Below are positions 41,101 through 54,100 of a stretch of DNA of 64,000 nt, one piece after another (positions within the stretch are counted from its first letter, which is position 1; every line of letters begins with the position of its first letter). The position numbers and the translations under genes were made by a program. The stretch is from contig SJOL01004394.1 of assembly GCA_004794785.1 (NCBI GenBank), positions 62,001 to 126,000 on the forward strand. The letters are read 5' to 3'. Origin of the DNA: Opisthorchis felineus (taxonomy: Eukaryota; Platyhelminthes; Trematoda; Opisthorchiida; Opisthorchiidae). The notes under the pieces were generated by a model, which saw only the letters and a program-made list of their open reading frames with translations, was not told the origin of the DNA and made no database searches.

Positions 41101-42124
41101 AGTTTGCTATTAATACCTGTAAAGCCGCAGTAGAGAAAACGCCCCCCCTGTTAGGGAGAATTTTGTCACTCGATAAAACCGTAGCTTCTCGAAAATAATT
41201 ACTGCGTTTATAAGCTTCAAAAAACCATCGTTTCAACATTCTTGAACAAACTGTTTCGAAGACGCCATCTGACGATTTTCGCAAGCTGTTGCACATGTGC
41301 CGCTATGCATCGTTCTTACGGGTACAATTCCTTGTATCACAAGCACTATTCAACGTCCTGTCAGCATACAACCACTAGAACACAGTAATGTCACGTGCAG
41401 GTCAAGTGTCTAACTGAACTGATTCAAACAAATTTTCCTTCACAAGTTGTCCCATTCACCCACTCTAACTGATTCTTGTAAATTCTTTTGCTGAAAGGCT
41501 GTTTTCAACACATGGTAACTCTCTTACTTATATTTGCAACACCTAAGTTTAAGTAACTCGTGCCTACAGCAGCAGTGCAAACCGCAAAAGGGTGAAACAA
41601 GCCTCTCAGGTCTACTAATTGTTATTTCTCTCACAGGGAGTATCTACGATCCTAGCTGTACAAATTATTTGGTCGATATCTTGGCGAAATCTGCCATGCA
41701 AATACACGTGTGCCACTGTCTTTTTCTATACCCTTCCTAGTTCTTTCACGTTGTTAAGGGATGATTGGGGCGAAAGAATACTGCAGGTTTATTTGAAGGC
41801 ATAGTTCCTAGTCATTAGGAACTACCAAGTGTGTATCTGATCTTATATGTTATTCGACTTTCGAAACAATCCGAACCCTCGAGGGTCAAGCACTGCGAAG
41901 TAATGGTGGTCTGAATATATACCTTACCCAACAAACAGTGAAAGGATGAAAAGCATCAATGCTGTTCAGTTGAAGACAAATAACTCAGATTTGCTCATTT
42001 AAAATCATGGTTTGGGGAGAGGGTGGCCGAATGACTTTTGCACCTCTAAGCAGCGTATATGTCTCCTATTGGATATGAAGTTGATCATGATCATGATTAA
42101 ACACTTTTGCGACATATAAATATA

Positions 42125-42173
<49 letters not shown>

Positions 42174-45100
42174 GCAAGTCGCAAAGGAGGCGCGTTCACA
42201 ATACTTAATGTATTGCCCCCTAATTCAAGACATCCCAGACAGTCGCTATATGTACATATCTTTTCGGGATGAAATAACTGTAGACCTAAGTGTACGCCTA
42301 CCTAATTATTCCCAAAATGGGCAAAACCAGTCGTGGGCAGTAGAAGAGTTTTAAGCAACCTTATGAGTAGCGTGCTACGCCTAAAATAAGCCTACATCGG
42401 ATTTATAACAGCGAAACTTCGTTACAAACTATATCTGTTTCAGGTAGACTAATGTGTTCCGCAAAAACACTTGAGGTTGAGCAAACGTTGTAAAAACTTT
42501 TGTTAATTGATGACAACAACTACAAGCTAGTATGTGCTTACTGGCCATTGACAGTACGGCAAAACTAGTCGGTATCCCGCTTTTGAATAGATCTTTGAGC
42601 ATTTTAATATAACCGCATGGAAAGAGAGAAACTCGAGAAAATTTATCCTCCTCGATTGCAGAGAACGGTAGACGCCAGCCATTTTTCATTCCGAAGATGT
42701 TAAACGGAAGGATGGTTCTTTTTATTCAGGGGCTTTGTAACAGTTTAACCGACGGCAGATCCGCAATATTACAAGATAAGTGAGATGCAAGTGCTTTGTA
42801 GGTTACTGAACCTCACATAAAAAGAATAATTGAATACACACGTAAGGACCGTGGCTAATAAAACTACAAACACATGAGATGGATGAAAGATTTAAATGTG
42901 GATTTAATTTTAACCTTTCCGTATAGACAATCTCACCCAGCGAGTTGCTTTTATACGAAGCCTCCAAGTATATTTTGGCGGAAAAGGCCCTCGCAGAAGA
43001 GACTGTGTTGTTTCATTGCCTCGATGGCCTCTCCAGATGGAAAAAAACTGTATTAGGGACACGATTTATCTAACAACTCATGATGTCTTATCCGTAGAAA
43101 CCACCGCCTAAAGATCAAGTTTTTGTCGGTATTTTGGGGTTGCAATCCAGTTGCAGAACGTCCACAGGAATCATAAGTTTTAGTATAACATTTTTGCTCT
43201 TCCAGAAGAGACAGGTGAAGAAAATCCAGCTGCCGTTCTTTTCATCCGCCCCCTTCAGCTAAGTTTCTTGTACGACCGAAGCATCGAGCCACTCAGAAAA
43301 AACAGTTATGTGTGACTTTTTTAAACGATATACCCACTTTGTTATTTCTATTTTGAAGAAAACTTAGGAACACCGAACGCATAGGTTAGCCCAGTTTAGA
43401 TGTTTTCCTACCTAGGTTGAAAACACACACCCTATTCGCCCTAATAACTGACGAAAAACGTCATGCACAGAGAATGCAGTCACGTGTGTGGGCACACGCA
43501 GCAGCAGTGGTCACCAGGCGAACTCTAATGATACAATATGTTCTTGATGTAGACTCCAATACCTCGCTAGAGACCCGGCAATGGGATACTTCACTCATCT
43601 ATCCGCTGTCTGTTTGGAATTTGAACAGCCTTAATTCGCGGATCTTCACATTTCTGCATTTTTCAACGAACAATTTCATACTATTCATTATTTGGTGCCA
43701 TGTAACAGCAGGCATTTGAAGGCTGCATCGCACCAGCAATGTCAGACTGTTTCACATCTTCATTGCATTTTTTTGCAAGACTCCACTTTAACGTTCCAAA
43801 ACAGGAAATATGAAAACTCTAATACACGAAGTGTAAGCAAACAAAAGATCAACCATGCGACCAACTATATCTCACGAATATAGCACTGGAAGGCACGAGC
43901 GATAGGGCTTTTAGGTGTAATAAAGTGAACTTTCTGGATAGTCATTCGTGTAGAAAAGGCAAATAAGACACGTTTGACGAAAAAAAGATGGACGGAAAAG
44001 GGGGGTTTAGCTCTGTAAAGCAAACATTTCTTGGAGGAAAGCTACTCAAAAGGTTGTTAAGATCTCTGACAGACCACGCTTCTAGAGATTCACAGATAAG
44101 TGCAGTCCCTGGTCTCCCGTCAACCATATGTTCTCTTTGAACCCAGTTTTGGTCACCGTAGGTGATCACTATAGGAAACGAGGTAATGAAGACATCGTTA
44201 ACTGACTGGTCTACGTGTCATTTATTTTTACGATAGTGGTTATTTCACTCCTGAGTGTGTCAATCTACAGAGGTCGAAAGGTTGGGCGACAAACGCTTCT
44301 CTTGAAGTTGTATTGTTTTCTCAGGACACAACGAAACTGCATGTCAGCCCGGAAGTTCAGTCTGTTCTAGTTTCCTGCACTGATTACGGTGTGGACATGC
44401 TCTCCAACTCAACCTAGAGTGAAAAAAGACTGGCGCCATATGACAGTTTTATGTTTATTGAGGACCATCACAATTCTGAAACATAAGAATCTCGAAACAG
44501 ATTCGAACGCCTAACCTTGTGGCCAGTGGTATAGCTTTATGTGTGACCGTCTATCCCATCAGAGATCTGAGTTACTAAGAACAAGATACTTTACTGCGCT
44601 ATCCTTTTACAACGGTCTAACTTCACACTATATTGCCCATGTATATGGTCAAGTTTCTACATCGGAAAGCATCCGATTGATACAGATGTAAGGCATCTTG
44701 TCGTTCGGTCCGTTCCGTACTGGTAAAAAAACAAACGATCCATCGAAATTCGGTATCTCTGTTGGACGCTCACTCAGTGACAAATCTGTAAGAAGGTTGC
44801 TCTGAGCATCTCCTAAATGCTTGGCTTGGTGAACGAATAACTGAGTGATTTCAATAAACATAATTCATATTTTGGTGGATGGATATTTTGGTGGATATTT
44901 TGACTAATCCCATCCTTACTCATTGTTATAACTTATTAAAAATGTACGGTCCTAAGAAAAAACACAGTTAGTCTTTTTCGAATAGTACGGTGACACCTAT
45001 TACGGGAATTTGTTTCAATAATTTGAATTTCGTGGTGTTTGGTGGACCACTGTGAATGAGTTGAGGCCATTTTGCCCTGTTCTTCAAGCACTTCACTGAA

Positions 45101-48100
45101 TTATAGCCTACATTTCAGTGCTGGCACTCACTCACAATGCTACCGTGAGTTTGGCCTCAGTTCCGATTCCTTGCTTGGGATTACCGATATATGCAACCGA
45201 TATATCACTGCAAGAATGTAGGTCTCTTTCACCACTTCTCCGTTGGGTTAGTGAATAGCTCCACTCTGGAAGTCGGAGGGAAACTTGATATGTCACCCTA
45301 AATCCAAATTTGGGTCGCACACTTCCTAGTGGTGAAATTTTGGTGGTCGTTAGCCACCGTTATAGTGCATTAGAACTTTCCAGATAAATGGATTTACCGC
45401 TGACTTAACTGACTACCACGAATACGTTAAAAGCAACTCACCTTATCGGGACCTCGCATGATTTTGTAATTTCTGCAGCTCTTGCAATCTTCAGGTCCCG
45501 GACCCGTGCAACCTTGTATGCATTCGTCGTGACACACCAGACAGTGTCGTTGATTTCGTGCGAATGATGATAGGGAATATCTTGCAAATGATGTCATTCC
45601 AGTTCCAAGCATCCCATCAGACTGGGATTGAATTGAACTGCGTCGCGATCGACCAGCCTCTGTAGTGATGCTTGTGATTCCCTCTTCTGACGTCTTATGA
45701 TCAGTCTGGATGCTCACATTACCGGAAGGTAGCACATAAGTTTCCGCTAGATTAAGAAAGCAAATCGAGATCCAGTGCTCTATGTTTTTACCAGCCCGTT
45801 GAAAAACAGAAGATGATGGTTTTTTAATTGGCGCTGAAGTGTTTCGCATAATCCTCACCCAATCCAACACACTGGATATACAAGTTTTCGTAGTTTGGCT
45901 GGAAAGTATACGTAATCGTTGAGGCGGGGCATGTTGTTTTTCTCGACCTGGCATCAGTTATGGATGGAATATTTATCTCGAATATAAGGCATCAAATATT
46001 AATCGAAAAATGCCTTCCGGGATACCATGTGTTTTTAAGGCAAGAACCATCTGACGGTTGACTTGTCTAGTAAATTCTATTGCAGTTAACTGATTCACAC
46101 TTGTCTTATACAACTCTGTTACGTTGCAATATTATCTTAAATGCAATGATGCTGGCCTGATATGCGATTTTCAGATGACTTGTAACATGGATACTCAGCG
46201 ATGATTTACCTAACCAGCTGTTTGATCTTCACTTGACGCACTTCAGTCAAAATGAATTACTTTGTGGACCGAGACGATGAAGCCGTTTCAAATGTGGACA
46301 ATAGTGAGCTGGTGCAAAATTCTCAGGTTGTTCGGAGGATAACAAGCACCGATGTTTGAAAGAGCTCACGCATAACTAGCCAGTTATGAAAAACAACTCC
46401 CTGGGAACATCTACATAAGACACAACTTCATCTAGCGTTATCCCAGGTGTGGAATCTGCCCACTGGTAGCGAAACATCGTATGCTTTCCAGCCTTAACTT
46501 TCATCCTACTAATTACGGGCGGTTACTGTTCTGCAAACTGCGACGCGATGGAAGACAAGAATGAGATCTGGAGCCGCCTGGTACGGTCGATACTGCTTAT
46601 CTCCACGCTATCCTCTCTATAGATTACCTAAAAAGCGATAAGGTTTTTCCGTGACTGATTTCAATGGAGTTCATTCTATCGGTGTGAGCGAGGATGGGAG
46701 ACTCAAGTGTTTGGGGCGGGTTAGCGCTAGAACATTTCCCTCTTTCCTTTTGTTTCTCTTTTTCATTACAAGGATATGTCTATATCAGTTGATATGACGG
46801 CAGGACACTTAAGCACCAACCACTCAAACTGGTGTTTCTGCCGCAGGCTTTGAAGTGAAGTGCCTTATCAAACAAGATTTACGTGGATGTTTGATTAACA
46901 TTTCTCTAGAGAATGTCGACTGAGAAAAGTAATCTGTCTTATCTTAGCCAACGAAAGTATAATTATTTGCTTGTGGTGTCAACAGATTTTTAGGAGGCAT
47001 GATGAAGCACATGGCATATAAGTTAGTATATGCTCCGGGTATATGATACGCGGTATATGATACTCCCGTTTAGGGAGTTGTGGTATTTGCAGCCCTATGG
47101 TGGTATTGACACAGAATTTTTGTAAATAAATAACTCTTGTTTTGCCTAGATTAAGGTGCCGGTAACAGTCTATCCTCATTGTATTAGGACATTTCATACG
47201 AACTCGACAATTACCGAAAGGTCGTACCTTAAATTGAAGTTACTGCTGGCACACGACGGGCTTCGCTTCTTTACAAGGGCTCATCAAATGGGCTTATATA
47301 GATTGCCTTAAATTTGCACCTAGATCATGCCTGAAGTCATCCTATTTTTTGACTTTATTACTTTTCGCAGTGCATTTTATGTTATAAAATGTTCTACCAT
47401 CTAGTCCATCATGGAACGTTGAACAAAGTCAAGTTACGTTAAATCATGCGGCGTTGGTGGTAACTCCCTGTAGTTTACCCTCAATTAAAATGATAGAAAG
47501 CGTTCGGAAGCATAATGTACTGCTGAATCTGGATTAATGCTGTCGTGGTTTTCCATTTAAGAAACCAGGCGCTTCCGCTATTACACAATGAACTTAATTC
47601 TTGGGGTCGAATTGTCATAAAAGAGGATAATTGTGGATGGAAACAGCTCTACTTGAACACTCTGTCGTGAGATATAAAGCATCCCGCCATCGACTTGTTG
47701 GACTGTCAGTGTAACTTCTGCAAGGCCTTCGAAAGTAAGCTTTGAGCAAAAGTAACGGTGTATTTTTAGTTGACTGGAACAGAACTTAAAGGCAGGCCTT
47801 ATGAAACTAAAACTGGCAGCATGTTCCAGAGAAGCAGCCTGAATCTATTGAAACAGAGGCTACCATCGACTCATTTGAAGTCGACTGAAATGCATAGAGA
47901 AAAATACAAATACTTGTACCAAATCACTGCAGACACCAGGTTACGGATGTTTCCATAAGTTAATTAGATAGCAACGATATCAAGTACATCCACTTAATTC
48001 AGCGGATCATGTCAAGACACTTACTTGTCGGACATTCTTTAACACAGTCACCTTTGAACCACCAGAAAATGCAGCTCTCACAGATTGACATGTGGGTCCC

Positions 48101-51100
48101 GTTTGCGGTGCAGCGATCACAGTATGGATGACACGGCTTGCAAACTTGAATTATTTCTCCCGTTTCACCCTTACCTGTAGCCACCTGCTCGGATTCTTTG
48201 GAGATGTCGATTTTTTGCTTATGCACGAATTCCATGGTTTTGTGCGACTCTATGTAGTGCTTGTCAGGGCAGTCAGTGCTTAAACACTGATAAAGTTTCG
48301 CTGTTGTATCTGTTTTGTTTTGTTAGACAAAAGGTGAACAGAATGTAGAGAAACGTAGTGAAGTAGAAACAGCAGGTTGATTTTAAGTAAAACGGTGCAT
48401 AGCCATTCAGGCAAGAATTAACATAATATCATTCGATCCTCTCAGTGTGATGGCTACATGAGACTCCCTCTATTCAAATAGGTCTATCCCAGTAGCCAAA
48501 AAAATATATCAAAAATCTTCATCCGTATCAATCACAATTAACCAGAATGATTTCCAACTTTGGGACCAACCGAAATTCTGTCCCCCCATACCATGTGGCT
48601 GCTGATCCTTGACTGAGATAACCATTATGATTCCTATAAACTTATCAATAGTTTCAAGCTTTTCACCAGAAAAGCACGCTGACCACAACCTGATTCAGTC
48701 TGTGCTTTACTTTATGTCAGTAATGTTATGCGTACTGTGGCGCAACGAATGAAAAGTGTCGGTTGTTTTACTGGTACTGAGCCTTCCTGAGTTTAGTAGG
48801 CTGCTGAGAGGAGTCAAATACCATGGCTTTTTCGCTCATATTCAGCTGGAACTATTCGTGTCAGTGTTCCGCCGTGCATCGGTACACAACTATGAAAGAT
48901 GCTATGTGAATTTTTGTCTAGCGGTGAAAATCCTTTCAACGCTTGGTGATGACACGACATAAACCGGAGAAATATTAAACACTATTAGAAGTGTGCTGAC
49001 ATACTAGTTAGCCACTGTACTCGATGTTTTACTCCGTTCATCTTGACCTACAATCAATAAGTAATACTTTCTGATAAAACCAACTTAACTGATCCATTAA
49101 GTGCTTCATGTGAGGACGGAGAATCCCGTTAGTATTAGTATTAGTTAGTAGTATTAGTTAGTTAGTTAGTATTAGTTTGTAACAAAATGAAGTAAGATGT
49201 GCGGTAATTTGCTCAACAGGGAGTAAAGTAGTGAGAATCTTGTACTAGCACGTCACAGCGTTCATACGAAGTGGTCAGCCTAACGGCAGTGAAGTACCGA
49301 TGTTTATACTTTGGCATTGCCGACATTCATAAGGATTACGATGATGATGATTGCCACTACTCAATAACCGAATGAATGTACAGTCGAGTGGGGCTAACTG
49401 CCTGGCTATATGTTATACAGGATCAACTGACACCAGTAACCTGGTTGCTATCCTCTACAAAAACACGTTTTTCTAGTTCATGGGAGTTCCTTCGATCTTG
49501 TGACAGCAACCAAAGTTTCCGAACCCGTAAGGATAGAGCAAAATCCAAGGGACAAAAAGAAACAAGTTTTAACAACTTTTGTAAGCTCAAGCTAATCGAG
49601 GAAATTATCACATTTCATCATATTCATCATTGTTTGTCCTCAAATCGAACTGTAATACAGGACTACCCAGTTGTCTTCAGCCACGTTTACTTCTACGTGA
49701 GTATTCACCTAACAGATGTTGACTGGTGTTGTGAAGATCACTAAGCATCGACCAAAATGGCAATCATTATTGGTTTTCTCAGCGTTAAGTGGATAGTAAG
49801 TTTTGTAAATAATCGCTGTTGAAACGAAACCAGGTCGGAAATCGTAGAACAACAACTATTGACGGGACCTCTCAACTCCATTCTAAAACTTGACCATAAA
49901 GCCTGTCAAATTTATTCAGTGCCTGTGCAGTTTTTCAACCTGAACCCCAACTTGAACCGACTGCTCATCGATAAGGCGTCGAACCAAGTTTTATTTAATG
50001 AATGGGCTCATTCAGTTTTACAGGTGTTCGAAAGCATCAATCACTATGAAAAGCCAAAACCATTTGTGTACTGATAATTGAGTAGTATTGGTTGACTGTG
50101 GGTGAGTACCTTTTTGCTTGTTATCAACAAGCAATTGCGGTGTAACGTTAACTGACCCACCTGCGTCAACAAAAGACTTACTTATTCTAGTTAAATTCAC
50201 TACGAATATCTCCTGGAGGAGAACGAGTAGCCTGCAATGAAGTTGCGAAACGCTACTGCCCATAAACGACAGTCAGCGAAGACGCCATTGTGCGAGACGA
50301 GCCTGTCCCGGTTCTACTGCGGAACTCCGTAGATGGAACGGAGGCCTAATTCTTTGACATTAGCCTTAATGATGAACGCCCGGATTTTTAGCTTTATAAT
50401 CTTCCGAAAGGTAGTTGTGGCAGCAAATGTTTGGCCAAGCCAAACGATTGGAGATGCCTATGCTGAATGGTAATCTGAATCACAGAATCACCGTGTAATC
50501 TGTGCGTTCACCGCGCCTGAAGAGAAAGTCTTGGACACCGGTGGCCCAATCCTTCGGGTTGCAAAATTCGTCAGCTCGGAGAGTCACCCATCAGAATAAA
50601 TCAGCTCGCCTGGTATCAACGTTGGGTTAAGATTTCCAAAATGCTTTGATCGGTTTTATATAACTTTGTCTATTATGGCCTCTGCGGGCAATGATTCCCT
50701 CCTTCAGTTTGCCAATAAACAGGATAAACCAACCAAGGGATTCAAAAAGGTCAACTTAAAAAGTGCTTCCTCGATGAAGAAAATCAGATCGGTCCGTACA
50801 TTCACGCTTCTCCTAAAGAAACTTGCAGTGAAGTCATCTGATTCTAATTCAACAAGTAATGTTTATGGACCGATGAGATCAAAGACCAGTTATAACTCTG
50901 ATATTTCATTGCTGAGGATGAAAATATTATCAACTTAGGTGAGGTCTGTGACTAAGAGAGTAGAACGTAGCTTAACAAATGCACGGCTGGTTAAAACATG
51001 TTTTATTGTCAAAGCAAATGCAAACTGGAAAAGTGCTGACAATATTGGGTACACGAAAATCTAGCTAAAACACAGTTGTTTCCTTCCCTAATGCGGGGTT

Positions 51101-54100
51101 TTGTGGTTGCGTAGTTGTCCTTGATTGGCTGCAGGTCCGCAAAGGGTCTGCCTAAACTGTTTATATTCTCCGGTCGACGCAACATCTTCCAGTTGTGAAG
51201 ACTCCTAGTTTCATCATACCCTTGGTTCCCTTGTTTTAGAGAGTAGTTGATGACCAACATAACTAAAATCTCCCATGAAATATCCGTCAGGTTGATCTCC
51301 TAATAACTCTCACGAACATCTTGTCCTCCCTTTTGGGTATTGGGAGCAAAAGTGGGATGCTTTTTCCCCTTGAAGACACCTTGGTACTCTATATATTAGC
51401 TCTGGGACAAATGAGATGTAGACTGAATATTTTCGAAGACCTTTAATCCATTGCTGGAGTCCTGTTTTAGAGCAAAATGGTTGTTTCCACTCATAAGGCC
51501 AAGTTCAGCTGTCCGCAGTCTAGGACGGTTATGGTTTACCAGTACTTCCCGGAATCTAAATAATAAAATCGGGCATTTTGGTTAAAGACTAAGGTAGTGG
51601 CAATTGATCATGTGGCTGTTGATGCTCAGCGCACTGAAGATCTCTTCGAATGGGGAGGAAACGTCTGCAAGCCAATTGGCAAGCTCAGAGAACAGATCAA
51701 CAGCCACCCGATCAACTACCAATGAATCCACTCAAGCTGCCAAAATCCCAGCACATTATCAGTCTAAGGTATGTAGTCCAAATTGCCAGTGATCACCCAT
51801 GCCTGAGTATCGATCATCCATTAACGTTGCGAAGGAGAGAGGCTGTGGAGAATTCTATTGTGACCGGACGCGCCATGGAGAAAACAAAACGAAATGAGAA
51901 ATTATTGGCATCTGAAGCTCTACCAAGTGTGAATATCACTTCAGACCTGTAAAGAAGAGCTTCTTGAGGGTGCAAACTGCGGACGTTCAGTGCGTTGACA
52001 TATGCACCTGAGGGGCTAGCCTGGATAGTCCGGTTGCTCTGTGTTAGATCCAGCTCTTGTCTAGCTCAAATTGCCGGGGGCAGCCAGATGCACGGCTGAC
52101 TTCATATCGTACAAAGATTCATAATCGGGTGCAGAGCAGATGTTGAAGACTGCGTAATTACTTGGGACCAGTTGGTTATCAAGTAAGGTTAATGGCTCCT
52201 GTCGTTTTATGGATAATCCAGAGTAATAACTTTGGAAAATATCACAAGTAATGTTTTACACCGAGCATTTTGGTGACGCTTCAGCACTGCACGAACAAAT
52301 GGATAGTCTGATTTGCCCTTGATTTAGGTACTGGCTCCGCTCATCGACCAACAGCCTTCTGTTGTGTATGTCGATACAGGGGCGTAGTCCACTTGACAGC
52401 GAACTCAAGCATCATCAAAGCACTGTTTTTCGATTTGAGGATGAATCGGAGTCCTGTTATTCTCAGAAAAATTCCTCAAGGATGATTGAGACGTAGCATC
52501 ATCTAATGAATGCACTTGCATTCCGTTCACTAACAGTCTAAATGGCTTTAGGACTGGAGATTCAGTCAACCGCCTGCTGAGGTGGTTCCTAATTGTGAAG
52601 TATGACGAAGTGGAGGCACATGCCGTGATGGTGGTAGAATTCACAGGGGACATCTTGAGGATCCCTTTCGGTTCTTGAGGTGCAGTAGATCCCAGATGAG
52701 CGCAAATCTAAGGAGACATCCTACACCATAAAATCCCAGACTGCCATTTGGACATCTGTGGTGCGGGCAATAGGAGCTTTCAACAAATACGCTTGTGACT
52801 CCTTTGCACGCATGTTTCAGAGGACACGCAGTGTCGGCATAGTGTAGGATTGTTGAGATACTTTTGCTTTCACAGCTACGATGGTTCAGAACCTTGGTCA
52901 GCCTTACATTTTTCACCTCGGGCACTAACCATGCTGAGAATTATCGGGGATTTTGTAATTGGGGCACATCTTAGGGTAACTTCGTAATTTTTGAGCCAGC
53001 AACTACCCTAGCATCAGTTGGCTTCCGTTCATGGAAGGCACCATTAGCAACCATGTGCGATCTGAAAGGTACTGAGGTATTAGCACAGGACGGTTGAACA
53101 ATTTCACCCGTTGAATCTACGAGATCTAGTCTGGGTTACTTTCGGTTTAGAAACACAGTTTAGTAAGTATCCCCAAGCAGCCAAACGATTGACCTTCGAT
53201 AACGCCACCGTATTTAGCCCTTTTGTGGAAACACCTTCTCCACGAGGATTCGGTGAATGTGTATCCCTCATTATAGGCTTAACATTAGAAGGTGGTATCA
53301 TACCATTTCAGTGTGTCGTGAAACGCCACATTACTTACGGCTCAAAACAGTCACCTATCACAGTACGGAGACTTATGGTGGCCCACTACAGAAGTTGACA
53401 CGTATGCTCTGAATGAACGCTGAAGCAAGCAGGTATGCATCAGCGGATTTAGTTGCGGAGTTTAGGTAGCCATTTTAAGAGGCACTGTGGTTCTATACAC
53501 CTGGTGCTTCATGATCTTTCGAGCGAAGTCAGGAAGGCAAAGGACAAAGTTCTAGTTGGCTTCATGGAAGACTCACTTTGCAGCACCTTCCAGCATGCGG
53601 TACATCCGCCCTTTCCAAAATAATCTCCAGGCCCCGAGCATAACCGTATCTCTCTTGAAACATGAGTTTGTTTACATGCGTTGTGACAAGGCAAACACCT
53701 TTTCGTTTCCTTTTCTTCATACTTTTCGCGCGGACAAATAGCAACGCATTTGTCACCGTCCTGGAAACAAAATGAAAGGCAATGCGGTTCATCAAACTTT
53801 GGTATATATACATATAAAGTTTTGGAAGATAGATGAATAGTTCAAATGTGTTTGATTTAGTGTCATCAAGAAAATGTAACAATCTCGTTCGTTTAGCTGT
53901 GCACGAACTGATGTGGTACCCGCCGTGAACATTCATTTTAGAACAGAAGTCAATGACGGGGATTCTAAATTTTTATATGGTGTAGCTCTCAAACCGAATG
54001 ATGAAACTGACTGCCAGACACAATGTCAACATCTGTCACCAGAGTTGTATTTCCTTACCATCAATTTTGGTCGAACCATACAGCTGACATCGTTTGAATT

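Larger units (their letters stand above)
30102..45441 (-). other. EGFR intron between exon D and the transmembrane exon
   Basis: The largest intron seen, 15,340 nt, separating the last cysteine repeat from the transmembrane exon. Items within it are listed separately: tRNA-like repeats (31661, 33366, 33510, 44490), a candidate plus-strand exon (35657-35872), a C10A8 run (36241), a 10-11-bp tandem repeat (36308) and a TA microsatellite (42130). A minus-strand 98-codon frame at 32924-33220 is cysteine-containing but unrecognised. Confidence 0.72.
48301..53576 (-). other. EGFR intron between exons B and C
   Basis: An intron of 5,276 nt. It contains a TTAG/TTAGTA microsatellite (49128-49178) and a GC-richer block at about 51600-53400 that may be old transposon sequence (see 52405-52925). 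Otherwise it has only short unrecognised frames. Confidence 0.72.

Noticed and set aside
42005..42199. 64-codon frame with repeated YIYIYI
   Set aside because: It is only the translation of the TA microsatellite.
45747..45954. Upstream part of the 175-codon minus-strand open frame as extra EGFR coding sequence
   Set aside because: A strong pyrimidine tract and AG lie at 45747-45748 and the phase fits exon C exactly, so the upstream part is intron.
53509..53576. Continuation of exon B to the stop codon at 53509 as a natural C-terminus
   Set aside because: A good GTGAGT donor lies at 53576 and the cysteine pattern continues in exon C; only a rare soluble isoform would use the read-through.
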